DNA of 64,000 bases, from assembly GCF_052117125.1 (NCBI RefSeq), contig NZ_JBQKJT010000008.1, positions 62,001 to 126,000 on the forward strand, given 5' to 3'. This document shows positions 1 through 8,535 of this stretch, piece after piece. Origin of the DNA: Avoscillospira_A sp052117125. GTDB lineage: Bacteria > Bacillota > Clostridia > Oscillospirales > Oscillospiraceae. Made by a program: the position numbers and the translations under genes. Position 1 is the first letter of the stretch, and each line of letters begins with the position of its first letter. The notes beneath the pieces were generated by a model. The model made no database searches and was not told where the DNA came from. It saw only the letters and a program-made list of their open reading frames with translations.

Positions 1-478
1 TGACGTCCCAGCCGGTGCCGCCGAAGCCGAACACAGTGGCGTCGTAGCCCATAGCGGTCAGCATCATCTTAGCGGCCTGAGTACCGGTCAGGCTGCTGTC
101 GGGGGAGAACTTGCCGCCGCCGACACCGCCAACAATACCCATGCTGGTGGCATACTCAATGTAAGCCTCACCCCAGTGGCCCTTGATGTCGCTGTAGCTG
201 GGAGTAGCGCTGGTGCTCAGAACGGGAGCCTTGCCGCCGTTCATGACGTAGGACACCATCTTGCACATCTCAGCGCGGGTCAGGTAGCCGTCGGGGTTGA
301 AGTCGCCGTTGTTGTTACCGCCGATGACATTCAGAGCGGCCATAACCTCAACAGCTTCCTTGTTACCGATTTCATTGTAATCGTTGAAATCGGTAGCTGC
401 TGCACCGGCAGTGGCGCTGAGACCGAACACAGTGCTCATAGCCAGAACCAGTGCAAGAACCTTCTTCAGATTCTTCAT
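1..478 (-). CDS. S-layer homology (SLH) domain surface protein, C-terminus off the window
   Basis: The start is the ATG at 478, with an AGGAGG site 7-12 bases upstream. The protein opens with a typical Sec signal peptide (MKNLKKVLALVLAMSTVFG, then an Ala-rich cleavage region near residue 27). Two SLH repeats follow directly: the first contains FNDYNEIGNKEAVEVMAALN and GDFNPDGYLTRAEMCKM, the second YSDIKGHWGEAYIEYA and GKFSPDSSLTGTQAAKM. SLH repeats anchor exported proteins non-covalently to secondary cell-wall polymers. Only about 159 residues are visible, so the effector part of the protein is unknown. It stands alone behind a long GC-rich leader. Confidence 0.9.
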   Translation of the reverse strand, partial: MKNLKKVLALVLAMSTVFGLSATAGAAATDFNDYNEIGNKEAVEVMAALNVIGGNNNGDFNPDGYLTRAEMCKMVSYVMNGGKAPVLSTSATPSYSDIKGHWGEAYIEYATSMGIVGGVGGGKFSPDSSLTGTQAAKMMLTAMGYDATVFGFGGTGWDV

Positions 479-524
479 TCTAGGAATTCCTCCTTATAAA
501 AATTGTCAAAGGTACAATTCGTCC

Positions 525-615
525 CCGTGCCGCCCGGTATACATACCGTGGCTAGCCTACCCGTATCTACGCCGGAGACTGCCAGGGAACGTCTCGTCCC
601 TTTGCATGATAAAGT
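525..615 (-). promoter_or_regulatory. Structured GC-rich leader of the SLH gene, class not recognised
   Basis: The interval between the SLH start and the next gene is an AT-rich stretch followed, on the minus strand, by a compact GC-rich block that looks folded. Visible pairings are GAGAC/GTCTC (591-595 with 575-579) and the hairpin CGGTAT-GT-ATACCG (535-548). Upstream, at 630-655, lies a G/C homopolymer tract. I could not match it to a riboswitch class I know; c-di-GMP-I was considered and the core motifs did not fit. It may be a cis-regulatory RNA or an mRNA-stabilising leader. Confidence 0.35.
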
Positions 616-770
616 TTACCACATCCCGCCCCCCTTGTAAACGGGGGCCCCCCCTTTTTAATCTTTTTGTCATACAACGTGGTTTTTTCGTTTAAAATAT
701 CTATTTGATTTATTTTTATGAATGTTAACTGTAATATTAAGAAACATTACTAACACAGTTTTTCACAAAA

Positions 771-2036
771 TTACGGTTCTGTGACATAATATCGGTTGTT
801 CTTTCGTTCGATCAAGCCCTGTGCCATCAGCTTTTGCAGCACGGTAAGACAGTGCTTTTGCGCCAGCCCCAGCAGATTTCCAAGCTCGCCGCACCGGCAC
901 CCCGGATGATTGGCCAGATAAGCCAAAATTACTTCCTTCTGCTGGTCTGGCGGCACGATCGTACCTGCCAAATAGTAGCTTCTGCCCGATGTCACCACCA
1001 CGCCCCGTTCTGTCAGCCACTGCATGACCCGGTTGGCATGGTTTCCCGATAGATTCAGCAGCTCCATGACCTCCCGCCGTACCATACGACCGTGGTGTTC
1101 CAGATAGGTACGGATGGGCTTGGCCCAACGGGCCTGCATCTCCCAATCCCGCCGCAGCATGGGCATGGTCACCTTCGGGCATCCGCCCCGGACCAATGCC
1201 GCCCGGACCATGCGAGATAAATGAGACGGCTCAATCTCCTTATGCGCCCGGTCGGAAATTAGAATATAGTCCGACCATTGACGGTTTCTGGCTTCCAGCT
1301 CCTTTAAAAAGGAACACAGCTCCTGCGGCATGCGACGCTTTTCCCCTGCCACATTCAAAGTCCCAGTCTGCCAGTCCACCATGTCCCATTGCAGCGAGTG
1401 GATCACGGTTTTGGGCACTCCCAGCTGCCAGGCCAATCGAAGCGTTACGGCAACCGCGCTGTAGCCCTCGTTTTCGATGATCTTCTGTAACTTTTGCGCG
1501 TCAATGGCCGTCTCCTCTTCCTCCGGCTCCGACCAGCAATCATCCGGTCGAGAAAAGTGGAGCTGCAAAGACCGGACATCCATCCCAGCCACCCGGCTGA
1601 CATATTCCCAACTGTGGGTTTGCAGCAGACGTTCCGTATAGTCATAGCGCAAATCCAACAGCCGTACCTGCTCCTGCCCGATCTCATTCATCAACCGCCG
1701 CACAACAAAGGACAGATGCTGTTCTGTAGGCTGCCGCCGGTCTCTGTCGGAAAGCACCACCGGACCGGAGACGTTCCTGCGCTCCATCTGCAATTCCTGC
1801 AAATAGACCTGTAGCTTCGGTGACATGGGGATTTCCCGGTCCGGCAAGCGGACCACAGAGGATGTAAAATCCACCTGCTCCCAGGTCAGATCGTGGATCT
1901 CCTGCCGCAGCAGTCCCAGCTGCCACGCCAAATGGACCGCCACCGCCGCCATGCGGTGCCCCTCTTCCTGGAGCGTCGCTTCCAGCAGCGCCCGGTTCGG
2001 CCGATGAAACTGGAATTTTGGTGTTTTCATTCCCAC
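771..2036 (-). CDS. Protein with two degenerate tyrosine-recombinase-like domains and a C-terminal winged helix
   Basis: The 421-aa protein repeats one fold twice. Copy 1 has WQLGLLRQEIHDLTWEQVDF and later LLDLRYDYTERLL; copy 2 has WQLGVPKTVIHSLQWDMVDW and TMPMLRRDWEM. These match Box I and Box II of phage-type integrases, but the Box I arginine is Leu or Pro, the HxxR histidine is missing, and no tyrosine nucleophile is evident, so no recombinase activity is expected. The last 80 residues look like a MarR/LexA-type winged helix (CGELGNLLGLAQKHCLTVLQKL). The start is probably GTG at 2036, 8 bases after GGAAG; ATG at 2030 is possible. It is monocistronic. A regulatory DNA-binding role is inferred. 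Confidence 0.6.
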   Translation of the reverse strand: MGMKTPKFQFHRPNRALLEATLQEEGHRMAAVAVHLAWQLGLLRQEIHDLTWEQVDFTSSVVRLPDREIPMSPKLQVYLQELQMERRNVSGPVVLSDRDRRQPTEQHLSFVVRRLMNEIGQEQVRLLDLRYDYTERLLQTHSWEYVSRVAGMDVRSLQLHFSRPDDCWSEPEEEETAIDAQKLQKIIENEGYSAVAVTLRLAWQLGVPKTVIHSLQWDMVDWQTGTLNVAGEKRRMPQELCSFLKELEARNRQWSDYILISDRAHKEIEPSHLSRMVRAALVRGGCPKVTMPMLRRDWEMQARWAKPIRTYLEHHGRMVRREVMELLNLSGNHANRVMQWLTERGVVVTSGRSYYLAGTIVPPDQQKEVILAYLANHPGCRCGELGNLLGLAQKHCLTVLQKLMAQGLIERKNNRYYVTEP

Positions 2037-2079
2037 GGCATCGTCTTCCTTTCATAAGAATCATACTGTTTTATATGGT

Positions 2080-2107
2080 AGTATAACGGAGTTTTTCTCT
2101 TTTGCAA
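2080..2107 (-). promoter_or_regulatory. Promoter of the recombinase-like regulator
   Basis: On the minus strand a -35 TTGCAA (2107-2102) and a -10 TATACT (2085-2080) are separated by 16 bases, about 45 bases ahead of the GTG at 2036. Confidence 0.5.
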
Positions 2108-2220
2108 CCCCTTTCCCATTCACAGCAACACATGTTTACTTCCATATTATAATAGTTATCCTGACAAGAAAACTACAGATTGTCAATCTTTACAAATTAT
2201 ATACAACAGCTATAGATGCC

Positions 2221-2258
2221 AAAAAACCTTCCATGCCGAAATGGCACCGAAGGTTTTT
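2221..2258 (-). terminator. Rho-independent terminator of the yjjI-yjjW-deoB operon
   Basis: An AAAACCTTC...GAAGGTTTT stem with an inner GCC/GGC pairing is followed on the minus strand by a run of T. It lies 40 bases after the deoB stop codon. Confidence 0.8.
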
Positions 2259-2297
2259 CAGAATTCATTTTTGGGGTATCAATTGGAATAGGAACAC

Positions 2298-3458
2298 TCA
2301 GGATTTTATCAGAAAGCTCTCCCCCGGCGTTGCGTAAGTAATTCCAAATCGCTCTGCAATAGTGGCCGCAACATCTGTAAAACTACTTCTGGTTCCCAGC
2401 TGCTTGCCCGCCGCATTTTTCCCAAACATCAGCAGCGGTACATACTCTCTGGTATGGTCGGTAGTGGCTTGATACGATGGATCACAGCCGTGATCAGCCG
2501 TCAGGATTACCAAGTCCTCCTCGCCCATCTGTTTCAGGAAACCGGGTAGCCAGGCGTCAAATTCCGACAGGGCGCGGGCGTATCCGACCGGGTCTCTCCG
2601 ATGGCCGAACAGCATATCAAAATCCACCAAATTGACAAAACACAGTCCGTGGAAGTCTTTCTGCGCATACTGCATGGCAAGCTCCATGCCATTGCGGTTG
2701 GATGATGTATACACATGCTCCGTAATGCCTTTTCCTGCAAAAATATCAAAAATTTTTCCGACTGCAATGGTATCATGCCCCGTATCCCGCAGTGCGTCCA
2801 GAATCGTTTCTGCCGGCGGCTCCAGCGAAAAATCATGACGGTTGGCGGTTCTCCGATATGCTCCGGACGTGCCGACAAACGGGCGCGCAATCACACGACC
2901 CACGCCATGCTTGCCTCGCAGCAGCTCCCGCGCAATCCGGCAATAGCGGTAGAGTTCCTCCGGTGGAAGGATTTCTTCATGGGCCGCAATCTGAAAAACA
3001 GAATCCGCCGATGTGTACACAATCAATTTTCCGGTACGAATGTGCTCGTCACCGTACTGAGCGATGATTTCCGTACCGGAGGCGGGAATATTGCCCAGAA
3101 CACCCCGGCCGGTCGCCTGGCAAAACGGTTCTATAATCTCTTCCGGGAAGCCATTGGGATACGTCGGCAACGGCTGCTTCGACACAATACCGGCAATCTC
3201 CCAATGACCAATGGTCGTGTCCTTACCCATGGAGGCTTCGGCCATCCTTCCATAGGCCGCCGTCGGCGTCTGGACCTGGGGCAGGCAATCAACACCATCG
3301 ATATTTCCCAATCCGGCGGCAGTCAGATTCGGAATGTGCAGTTCGCCGGAAGATACGCACGCGGCCAGCGTATGCACTCCGTGGTCACCAAACTGCGCGG
3401 CATCCGGCAGGGCGCCGATGCCGAAAGAGTCCAATACAAACAAGAAAATGCGGTTCAT
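2298..3458 (-). CDS. deoB: Phosphopentomutase
   Basis: DeoB interconverts (deoxy)ribose-1-phosphate and (deoxy)ribose-5-phosphate and so links nucleoside phosphorolysis to central metabolism. The 386-aa length fits the family. The metal-binding N-terminus (FVLDSFGIGALPDA), the phospho-threonine segment (GKDTTIGHWEIAG) and the C-terminal TADHGCDP metal site are all intact. The ATG at 3458 is chosen because AGAGG lies 6 bases upstream; reading upstream to 3488 adds ten unconserved residues. It is the last gene of the operon with yjjI and yjjW, and uridine phosphorylase and the nucleoside importer are nearby. Confidence 0.96.
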   Translation of the reverse strand: MNRIFLFVLDSFGIGALPDAAQFGDHGVHTLAACVSSGELHIPNLTAAGLGNIDGVDCLPQVQTPTAAYGRMAEASMGKDTTIGHWEIAGIVSKQPLPTYPNGFPEEIIEPFCQATGRGVLGNIPASGTEIIAQYGDEHIRTGKLIVYTSADSVFQIAAHEEILPPEELYRYCRIARELLRGKHGVGRVIARPFVGTSGAYRRTANRHDFSLEPPAETILDALRDTGHDTIAVGKIFDIFAGKGITEHVYTSSNRNGMELAMQYAQKDFHGLCFVNLVDFDMLFGHRRDPVGYARALSEFDAWLPGFLKQMGEEDLVILTADHGCDPSYQATTDHTREYVPLLMFGKNAAGKQLGTRSSFTDVAATIAERFGITYATPGESFLIKS

Positions 3459-3501
3459 CTCATACCTCTTTGTTCTGTCAATTTCCACATTGGTTTTGCA
3501 G

Positions 3502-4341
3502 TTACAGGATACTGATATGGTCGAAGCCCGCTCGGGCCGCTATTTGGGCCCAGTGCTCCATTTCTGCCGTGGTGGGCGAGGACATCTGCGCCGCCGGTCC
3601 CCGTACCCCCATAGGACGAAACCGGATCAATTTCAGTGGAATGTCTGCCACGGTTTCCCGGCCCAAAAGCACCGGAATGCCCCGTAAAACAGCCTCTACG
3701 TCCACCTGTCCCGGCAGATTCACCACACGGAGTTCTGTCAGCAGCCCACGGGCCGCAAGATACCGCAGGTTCTTTTTGACCATATCATTCGGCTTGGAAG
3801 TCAATGCTTGATGCACGCGGCTGTCCCATGCCTTGACATCCAGCATCACACCGTCACAGACCTGCATCAGTGCCGGAGACGCAGACAGGTCACACATTCC
3901 GTTGCTGTCCAGAAGGCAAGTCAATCCTTCCCCATGGGCCAGTGTAAACAACTCCGTCAGAAACGCGGGATGCAGCGTACATTCTCCGCCGGAAACGGTG
4001 ATACCACGAATAAACGGAATGCTGCGACGCACCTGCTCCATCATCATCTCCGGTGTCATCCACCGGACCCGCGGATCACTGAACTGCGGACACGTCTGGA
4101 TGCATCGATCACACTTGCAGCAGCGTTCCGGCTGCCAGCGGATTCCCGTCTCCGTTTGTTCCAATGCGCCGTTGGGACAAACCGGCACGCAGAGGCCGCA
4201 GGCTGTACACAGCGTCTGCGTCTCCGGATTGTGGCAGTACGCACAGCGCAAATTGCACCCCTGTAAAAAGATGGCCACCCGGTTGCCCGGACCATCCACC
4301 ACACTGTAGGGCAAAATTTTGTTGACTGGGGCTTTGTTCAT
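3502..4341 (-). CDS. yjjW: Glycyl-radical enzyme activase, radical SAM (YjjW-like)
   Basis: The radical-SAM motif CNLRCAYC is near residue 30, followed by two inserted ferredoxin-type clusters (CTACGLCVPVCP and CCKCDRCIQTCP), the hallmark of glycyl-radical activases. The SAM-binding region contains VSGGECTLHP. The length of 279 aa fits YjjW. It would install the glycyl radical on the YjjI-like enzyme encoded immediately upstream, with which it overlaps by 4 bases (ATGA). In E. coli, yjjI-yjjW lies beside the deo genes, and here it precedes deoB, so the link to nucleoside metabolism recurs. Confidence 0.9.
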   Translation of the reverse strand: MNKAPVNKILPYSVVDGPGNRVAIFLQGCNLRCAYCHNPETQTLCTACGLCVPVCPNGALEQTETGIRWQPERCCKCDRCIQTCPQFSDPRVRWMTPEMMMEQVRRSIPFIRGITVSGGECTLHPAFLTELFTLAHGEGLTCLLDSNGMCDLSASPALMQVCDGVMLDVKAWDSRVHQALTSKPNDMVKKNLRYLAARGLLTELRVVNLPGQVDVEAVLRGIPVLLGRETVADIPLKLIRFRPMGVRGPAAQMSSPTTAEMEHWAQIAARAGFDHISIL

Positions 4342-5840
4342 TCCACCGACCGGACCTTTCTGGCATGCAGCCGATTGAGCTTGTAGTTGCTGCTGCCGTT
4401 GATGACGTTATCTTGCAGCACCACTTCTCCCCTGTCGTACTTTTCCAAGTCGCTACGCTTGACCAGATAGCCGGTAATCCGTACCATATCGCCGTCTGCT
4501 CCATAGAACGCACAGTACTTGTCGCCGATCTGGAACGCACCTTTTATAATGTCCACCAGGGCGGCCGGATTTCGCTCCGCCGTATGGTCAAAGGGGAAGA
4601 TATCGCTGCATCCAGTGGGGAAATAAGCATGGAACCGGGCGGAGTGGCGGAAATGGTCTAAAAGATTTTCCGGTTCGTCGCCCACCACAATGCGCACGCC
4701 CGAGGTCACACCCTCATCAGTGGCGAGACCCGCCTGTGCGTGCAGCAGGAAATGGCCGCCGGCGATCTCAGAGTAACGCGCCGGGAACTTGGCCACAAAG
4801 TCCTCAATATACGCCATAATGCGGGCAGCCAGATCATCGGCCTCCGCATCGCGGCCATACCGTAGATTCCGGTCGGCCAGCAGCCGGTTGACGCAGTCAC
4901 ACAGACCGGCCACGCCGTACATGCCAACGAAGCGTTCCCGCTCCACCAGACCTTCCTGTACCAAAAAGTCCGACTGGAAGAATCCGGATTTCTCCACCAG
5001 GAACGCAATGCGGGCATTCATATATTCGCCCAGTGCCTGGCAGGCCTCCGGCAGCAGCGTTTCCATAAAGTGCTCCACAGAGGTTGCCATAGCTGCCAGC
5101 CGCGGCAGCACCAGTCTCGACAGGGTGTACGCACCGCCCCGTAGAGGCAGCACATTGTAGCAGGAGGAAACGCCATAGTCCAAGGTATAGGTATTTCTGT
5201 GGATGGCATCGTTGCAGAACGCCGGATTACCGCACTTTAAGGAGCAGAGCACCGCCTGCTCCGCAAAGTCATCGGGGGTGATGGACGGGTCGTACTTTAG
5301 AGAAAAATTTGGGACTTCCAGCTGCAATTCCGCCTCCAGCTGCAACAGCAGCCGTCCGGCCCGGGTCGCCTTGGGCCCCAGGTTGGCATGGGAATAGGCG
5401 TTGGCAATGACGCGGTTGCAGAAGCCCAGGAAGTACCGCAGTTGATACAAAGCTTCCTCGTCGCTGACACCGTCCAGAAACGGTTCAATCAGCGTGTCCA
5501 GATTGCCCAGGTACACCGGCTTGGTGGTAATGGAGGGAATGTACTGGTACAGCACCTCCAGACTCCAGATCAGCTGATCCAGCGTCTTGGGCGGAGCAAT
5601 CTTCAAAAATTTGCTTCCGTTCTTTACAAACTTCTCGAAATCCACCATCACATACCGGGGACGGTATGGAGCATGGCCTTCGTTCATGTCGCACAAGGCG
5701 CCGTGGTCCTGATAGTAGCGGAATTTCTCCGGAATCTCCAGAACATCCAGCGTATCCTCTGCCGCATGGCACAGGGCCGCCAGCTTCTGGTGGTAGTTCA
5801 GATGGGTGGACGTTACAGTTTCGTAGACAAAATCATTCAT
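4338..5840 (-). CDS. yjjI: Glycyl-radical enzyme of the YjjI family
   Basis: The 500-aa protein ends with the glycyl-radical loop VRITGYLVKRSDLEKYDRGE, where the Gly carries the radical. The mid-protein SSCYNVLPLRGG segment supplies the likely active-site cysteine. The size matches YjjI rather than the ~780-aa pyruvate formate-lyase type. The substrate is not established to my knowledge; conserved linkage to deo genes suggests a (deoxy)ribose- or nucleoside-derived compound, which is inference. The start at 5840 has AGGAG upstream and overlaps the end of the Crp-like gene by 8 bases, so the two are translationally coupled. Confidence 0.9.
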   Translation of the reverse strand: MNDFVYETVTSTHLNYHQKLAALCHAAEDTLDVLEIPEKFRYYQDHGALCDMNEGHAPYRPRYVMVDFEKFVKNGSKFLKIAPPKTLDQLIWSLEVLYQYIPSITTKPVYLGNLDTLIEPFLDGVSDEEALYQLRYFLGFCNRVIANAYSHANLGPKATRAGRLLLQLEAELQLEVPNFSLKYDPSITPDDFAEQAVLCSLKCGNPAFCNDAIHRNTYTLDYGVSSCYNVLPLRGGAYTLSRLVLPRLAAMATSVEHFMETLLPEACQALGEYMNARIAFLVEKSGFFQSDFLVQEGLVERERFVGMYGVAGLCDCVNRLLADRNLRYGRDAEADDLAARIMAYIEDFVAKFPARYSEIAGGHFLLHAQAGLATDEGVTSGVRIVVGDEPENLLDHFRHSARFHAYFPTGCSDIFPFDHTAERNPAALVDIIKGAFQIGDKYCAFYGADGDMVRITGYLVKRSDLEKYDRGEVVLQDNVINGSSNYKLNRLHARKVRSVE

Positions 5841-6624
5841 GACGGCATACTCCTTTATCCATGGATTCTGTTTTGGTTGGATACCGGGTACTCTCCTCCG
5901 TCGCCGCCTCGTCTGGAAACACCAGGGCCAGCAGCATGGCGTACTGTTCCGCGTTGAAACAAACCCGGTTTCTTTCGCGGCAAATGGCGCCGCATTGAAC
6001 CAGCTGTGTCAGCCCACGTTGAACCGTCTTGACGCTGCTGCCAATGCTGTCGGCAATGCTTTGCAGCGTTTGGCGCAGCGTGTACCGCGTTGGTTTGCCC
6101 GGTTCCTGCCGGCCATTGGTTATCAGATGGACCGCCAGCCTTTGCAGGCCCGTGCAGAACAGCCGCTCCCGCTCCATGCGGGCCTGGGCGCTGAGGTTGG
6201 TGGTGATCGCACAGGTCCGGGCATAGAGACTTTGCACATCGTGCTGCATCCAATACAGGTACGTCTCCCGCGGCAGCAGCAAAAAGGTACAAGCACTGTT
6301 GCAGACAACGGTGCTCCGATAGACCGGACAGGCAGAAAACGCTTCCAACTCCCCCAGGAAAAACAGCGGCGCAAACTGGGCGTACCGGTATTGGGCGCCG
6401 TTTGCCATGGGGGATATGCAGCTGACCGTTCCTCGCAGCAGCAGGAATACGGAATCCGCCGGGTCCTCCAAATAAACCAGCACCTGGCCCGCCCGCTTTC
6501 GGAGCAGATGTACACCCCGGTCGCAATCCGTCGGAAAGGTTCGAAACAACGCCCGCAATTCCTGCTGAAGCGGTTCGGACAGCTGCGCTTGTCCGGCAAT
6601 TCGATTGAGGATTTCCTGAATCAT
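5833..6624 (-). CDS. Crp/Fnr-family transcription regulator
   Basis: The N-terminal ~140 residues form a cyclic-nucleotide-binding-type beta barrel (GQVLVYLEDPADSVFLLLRG, FFLGELEAFS). The C-terminus has a Crp-type helix-turn-helix (LQSIADSIGSSVKTVQRGLTQL). The ATG at 6624 is preferred because GGGGAG lies upstream; the in-frame GTG at 6666 has no ribosome site. As first gene of the operon with yjjI, yjjW and deoB it probably controls that operon. No Cys-rich Fe-S motif is seen, so oxygen sensing as in Fnr is not supported and the ligand is unknown. Confidence 0.85.
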   Translation of the reverse strand: MIQEILNRIAGQAQLSEPLQQELRALFRTFPTDCDRGVHLLRKRAGQVLVYLEDPADSVFLLLRGTVSCISPMANGAQYRYAQFAPLFFLGELEAFSACPVYRSTVVCNSACTFLLLPRETYLYWMQHDVQSLYARTCAITTNLSAQARMERERLFCTGLQRLAVHLITNGRQEPGKPTRYTLRQTLQSIADSIGSSVKTVQRGLTQLVQCGAICRERNRVCFNAEQYAMLLALVFPDEAATEESTRYPTKTESMDKGVCRHE

Positions 6625-6673
6625 AGTATATCGACTCCCCACAGGATAAACAGGACAAGTGTCCACATGAATT

Positions 6674-6715
6674 TAAAAAAGGGACCCAGCGATCTGCCGT
6701 ACCGGCATGATCGCT
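6674..6715 (-). terminator. Terminator after the GntR gene
   Basis: The stem AGCGATC/GATCGCT with an inner TGCCG/CGGCA pairing is followed on the minus strand by a T6 run. It separates the GntR transcript from the Crp-yjjI-yjjW-deoB operon. Confidence 0.8.
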
Positions 6716-6735
6716 GAATCCCCATAAAATTGCGT

Positions 6736-7419
6736 TTACGCTTTGGTATGGATATGTGCTTCCACATATTCGATGGAATTATCGATGTGGATTCGGGTGT
6801 ATAAGCTGGCCAGTTCGCCGTTGCGCTCCTGCAGCGCCTCCAGAATGCGTCCGTGCCATAAGATGGAGTTATCCGGGCCGATGTTGTCATATTGCATAGC
6901 CTGGTGCCACGTCAGCAGATCCGTCAGCAGCACGGAGATCTGCTGAATGATCACATTGTGGGTACCAATCGCCAACAGGTGGTGAAACTGGCTCTCATAA
7001 CTCTGGAATTTCTGCGGGTCATCTTTCAGCGTGACCATTTCCCGGTAGTTTTCTTCCACCGCGTCCAGTTCCTCCTGGGACGCATGGGCAACAAACAGTT
7101 CCGCGTTATAGGAGTCAAACATCCGCCGAAATTCCAGAACGGTCATCATGGTCTCCCGGCTGGGCGGATAATAGAGCATTCCCATCAGGGATACCTGATC
7201 AAAACCGTTCACATACGTACCGGAGCCCTGCTGCTTCCGCAGGACGGATAAGCTGCTCAGCCGCTCAATAGCCTGACGTACCGCAGCGCGGCTGACACTG
7301 AGGGTCTGGCAAAGCTGATCTTCCGTATCGATCTTCATTCCCGGTTTCCATACGCCGGCGCTGATATGGTCCGTTATGTACTGAAAGACTTGATTAGAAG
7401 CCTGTGTGGAATATGACAC
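6736..7419 (-). CDS. GntR-family regulator, FadR/FCD type
   Basis: The N-terminal winged helix (GMKIDTEDQLCQTLSVSRAAVRQAIERL, in part) is followed by an all-helical FCD ligand domain (ILWHGRILEALQERN). The start is placed at the GTG at 7419 because the AGGAGG ribosome site lies inside the longer ATG frame that would begin at 7437. It is transcribed alone between two terminators, just downstream of the nucleoside importer. A role as regulator of nucleoside uptake or breakdown is inferred from position; a near-palindrome GTATGATATAC lies just upstream and could be its own operator. Confidence 0.85.
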   Translation of the reverse strand: MSYSTQASNQVFQYITDHISAGVWKPGMKIDTEDQLCQTLSVSRAAVRQAIERLSSLSVLRKQQGSGTYVNGFDQVSLMGMLYYPPSRETMMTVLEFRRMFDSYNAELFVAHASQEELDAVEENYREMVTLKDDPQKFQSYESQFHHLLAIGTHNVIIQQISVLLTDLLTWHQAMQYDNIGPDNSILWHGRILEALQERNGELASLYTRIHIDNSIEYVEAHIHTKA

Positions 7420-7510
7420 AAATCGCCCTCCTCTCATCTGATTATTGTTAGTATATCATACCATTTACTCCAATCGCAACCATGGGGCCGGTCTGCGTGG
7501 AAAAAATGCT

Positions 7511-7550
7511 GAAAAAGCACGGCGTGCCGTGGTATGCCACAGGCACGCCG
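7511..7550 (-). terminator. Terminator of the nucleoside importer operon
   Basis: The perfect 9-bp stem CGGCGTGCC/GGCACGCCG has a short loop and is followed on the minus strand by TGCTTTTTC. It lies 25 bases after the last permease gene. Confidence 0.85.
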
Positions 7551-7575
7551 CGAATACAGCGCAATGGTTCGTGAA

Positions 7576-8535
7576 TCAGTTGACTTTAGAGGCGCGGCGC
7601 TTTTTGCGTCCCTGGGTGCTGATAATCCGTTCCTTTTTGCCCATGGAGGAGGAGTAAACCGCCAGACCGATGAGCGTGATCACATAGGGCAGCGCCTGGA
7701 AGATCTCCGACGGCAAGCTCAGGGTTTGCAGCGTGACGGCTAACGCGTTGGCGATGCCGAAACCGATGGACGTGAGGAACGTCGGCAATACGCTGGCATT
7801 GCCCAAGTTTTGTGCCGCAATGGCCATAAAGCCGCGGCCAGCTACCATGTCCCGGGCGAACCAGGACAGGTATCCCATGGACATGAAGATACCGCCCAGG
7901 GCCGTGACGGCGCCGCCAATGGTCAGGGTGATGTACTTGATGCGGTTGACATTGATGCCCACGCTTGCCGCTGCGTTCTCATTTTCACCCACCGTACGGA
8001 TGCGCAGACCCAGCGGCGTGCGGAAAATCAGAATGTAGACGAAGATCGGTAGAATAAGCGCGACATAGGTCAGAATATTGTGGCCCGACAGTGCTTCACC
8101 AAGGACGGGAATGTCCTTGAGCAGCGGGATTTCCACATTGGGGAACACCAGGCTGGGCAGCGAATTGGACGCACCCTTCTCGCCGCAGAGAATATACATT
8201 AGAAATACTGTGCCGCCCGACGCCAGTGTATTGAGGGCAATACCCGTCAGCACGGCCGCCGCATTGAGTTTAATGGTAAAATAGCCGTACAACAGCATGG
8301 TAATGATACCACCCAGCAGCCCGGCCAGCAGGCCCACAAACAGGCTCTGGGTCAGGGCGCTGGCTGCAACGCCGAAAAACGCCGCAAACAGCATACTGGC
8401 TTCAAACGCGATGTGCAGGACGCCGCCCTGCTTGCAGATGAGCGCGCCCATGGCGCCGAACATCAGCGGGGTGGTGATGCGGATCACCGAAAATAAAAAG
8501 CTGGCCGAAAAAATGGATTCCAGAATTGTGCTCAT
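7576..8535 (-). CDS. Nucleoside ABC importer permease (NupQ-like)
   Basis: The 319-aa hydrophobic protein has about eight to ten membrane segments. The conserved loop ALNTLASGGTVFLMY and the EAA-type segment RTVGENENAAASVGINVNR mark permeases of the BMP-type (B. subtilis NupQ, lactococcal NupC) nucleoside importers. It overlaps the other permease gene by 4 bases (ATGA) and is last in the operon. The C-terminus ends in basic residues (GRKKRRASKVN), which fits a cytoplasmic end. It forms the membrane channel together with the 8532-9659 product. Confidence 0.92.
   Translation of the reverse strand: MSTILESIFSASFLFSVIRITTPLMFGAMGALICKQGGVLHIAFEASMLFAAFFGVAASALTQSLFVGLLAGLLGGIITMLLYGYFTIKLNAAAVLTGIALNTLASGGTVFLMYILCGEKGASNSLPSLVFPNVEIPLLKDIPVLGEALSGHNILTYVALILPIFVYILIFRTPLGLRIRTVGENENAAASVGINVNRIKYITLTIGGAVTALGGIFMSMGYLSWFARDMVAGRGFMAIAAQNLGNASVLPTFLTSIGFGIANALAVTLQTLSLPSEIFQALPYVITLIGLAVYSSSMGKKERIISTQGRKKRRASKVN

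Noticed and set aside
525..615. c-di-GMP-I or cobalamin riboswitch before the SLH gene
   Set aside because: The GCAAAG, GGCAAACC and GCCACTG-type core motifs are not present in the right order.
771..2036. Active phage integrase
   Set aside because: Box I Arg, the HxxR His and the Tyr nucleophile are missing in both copies.
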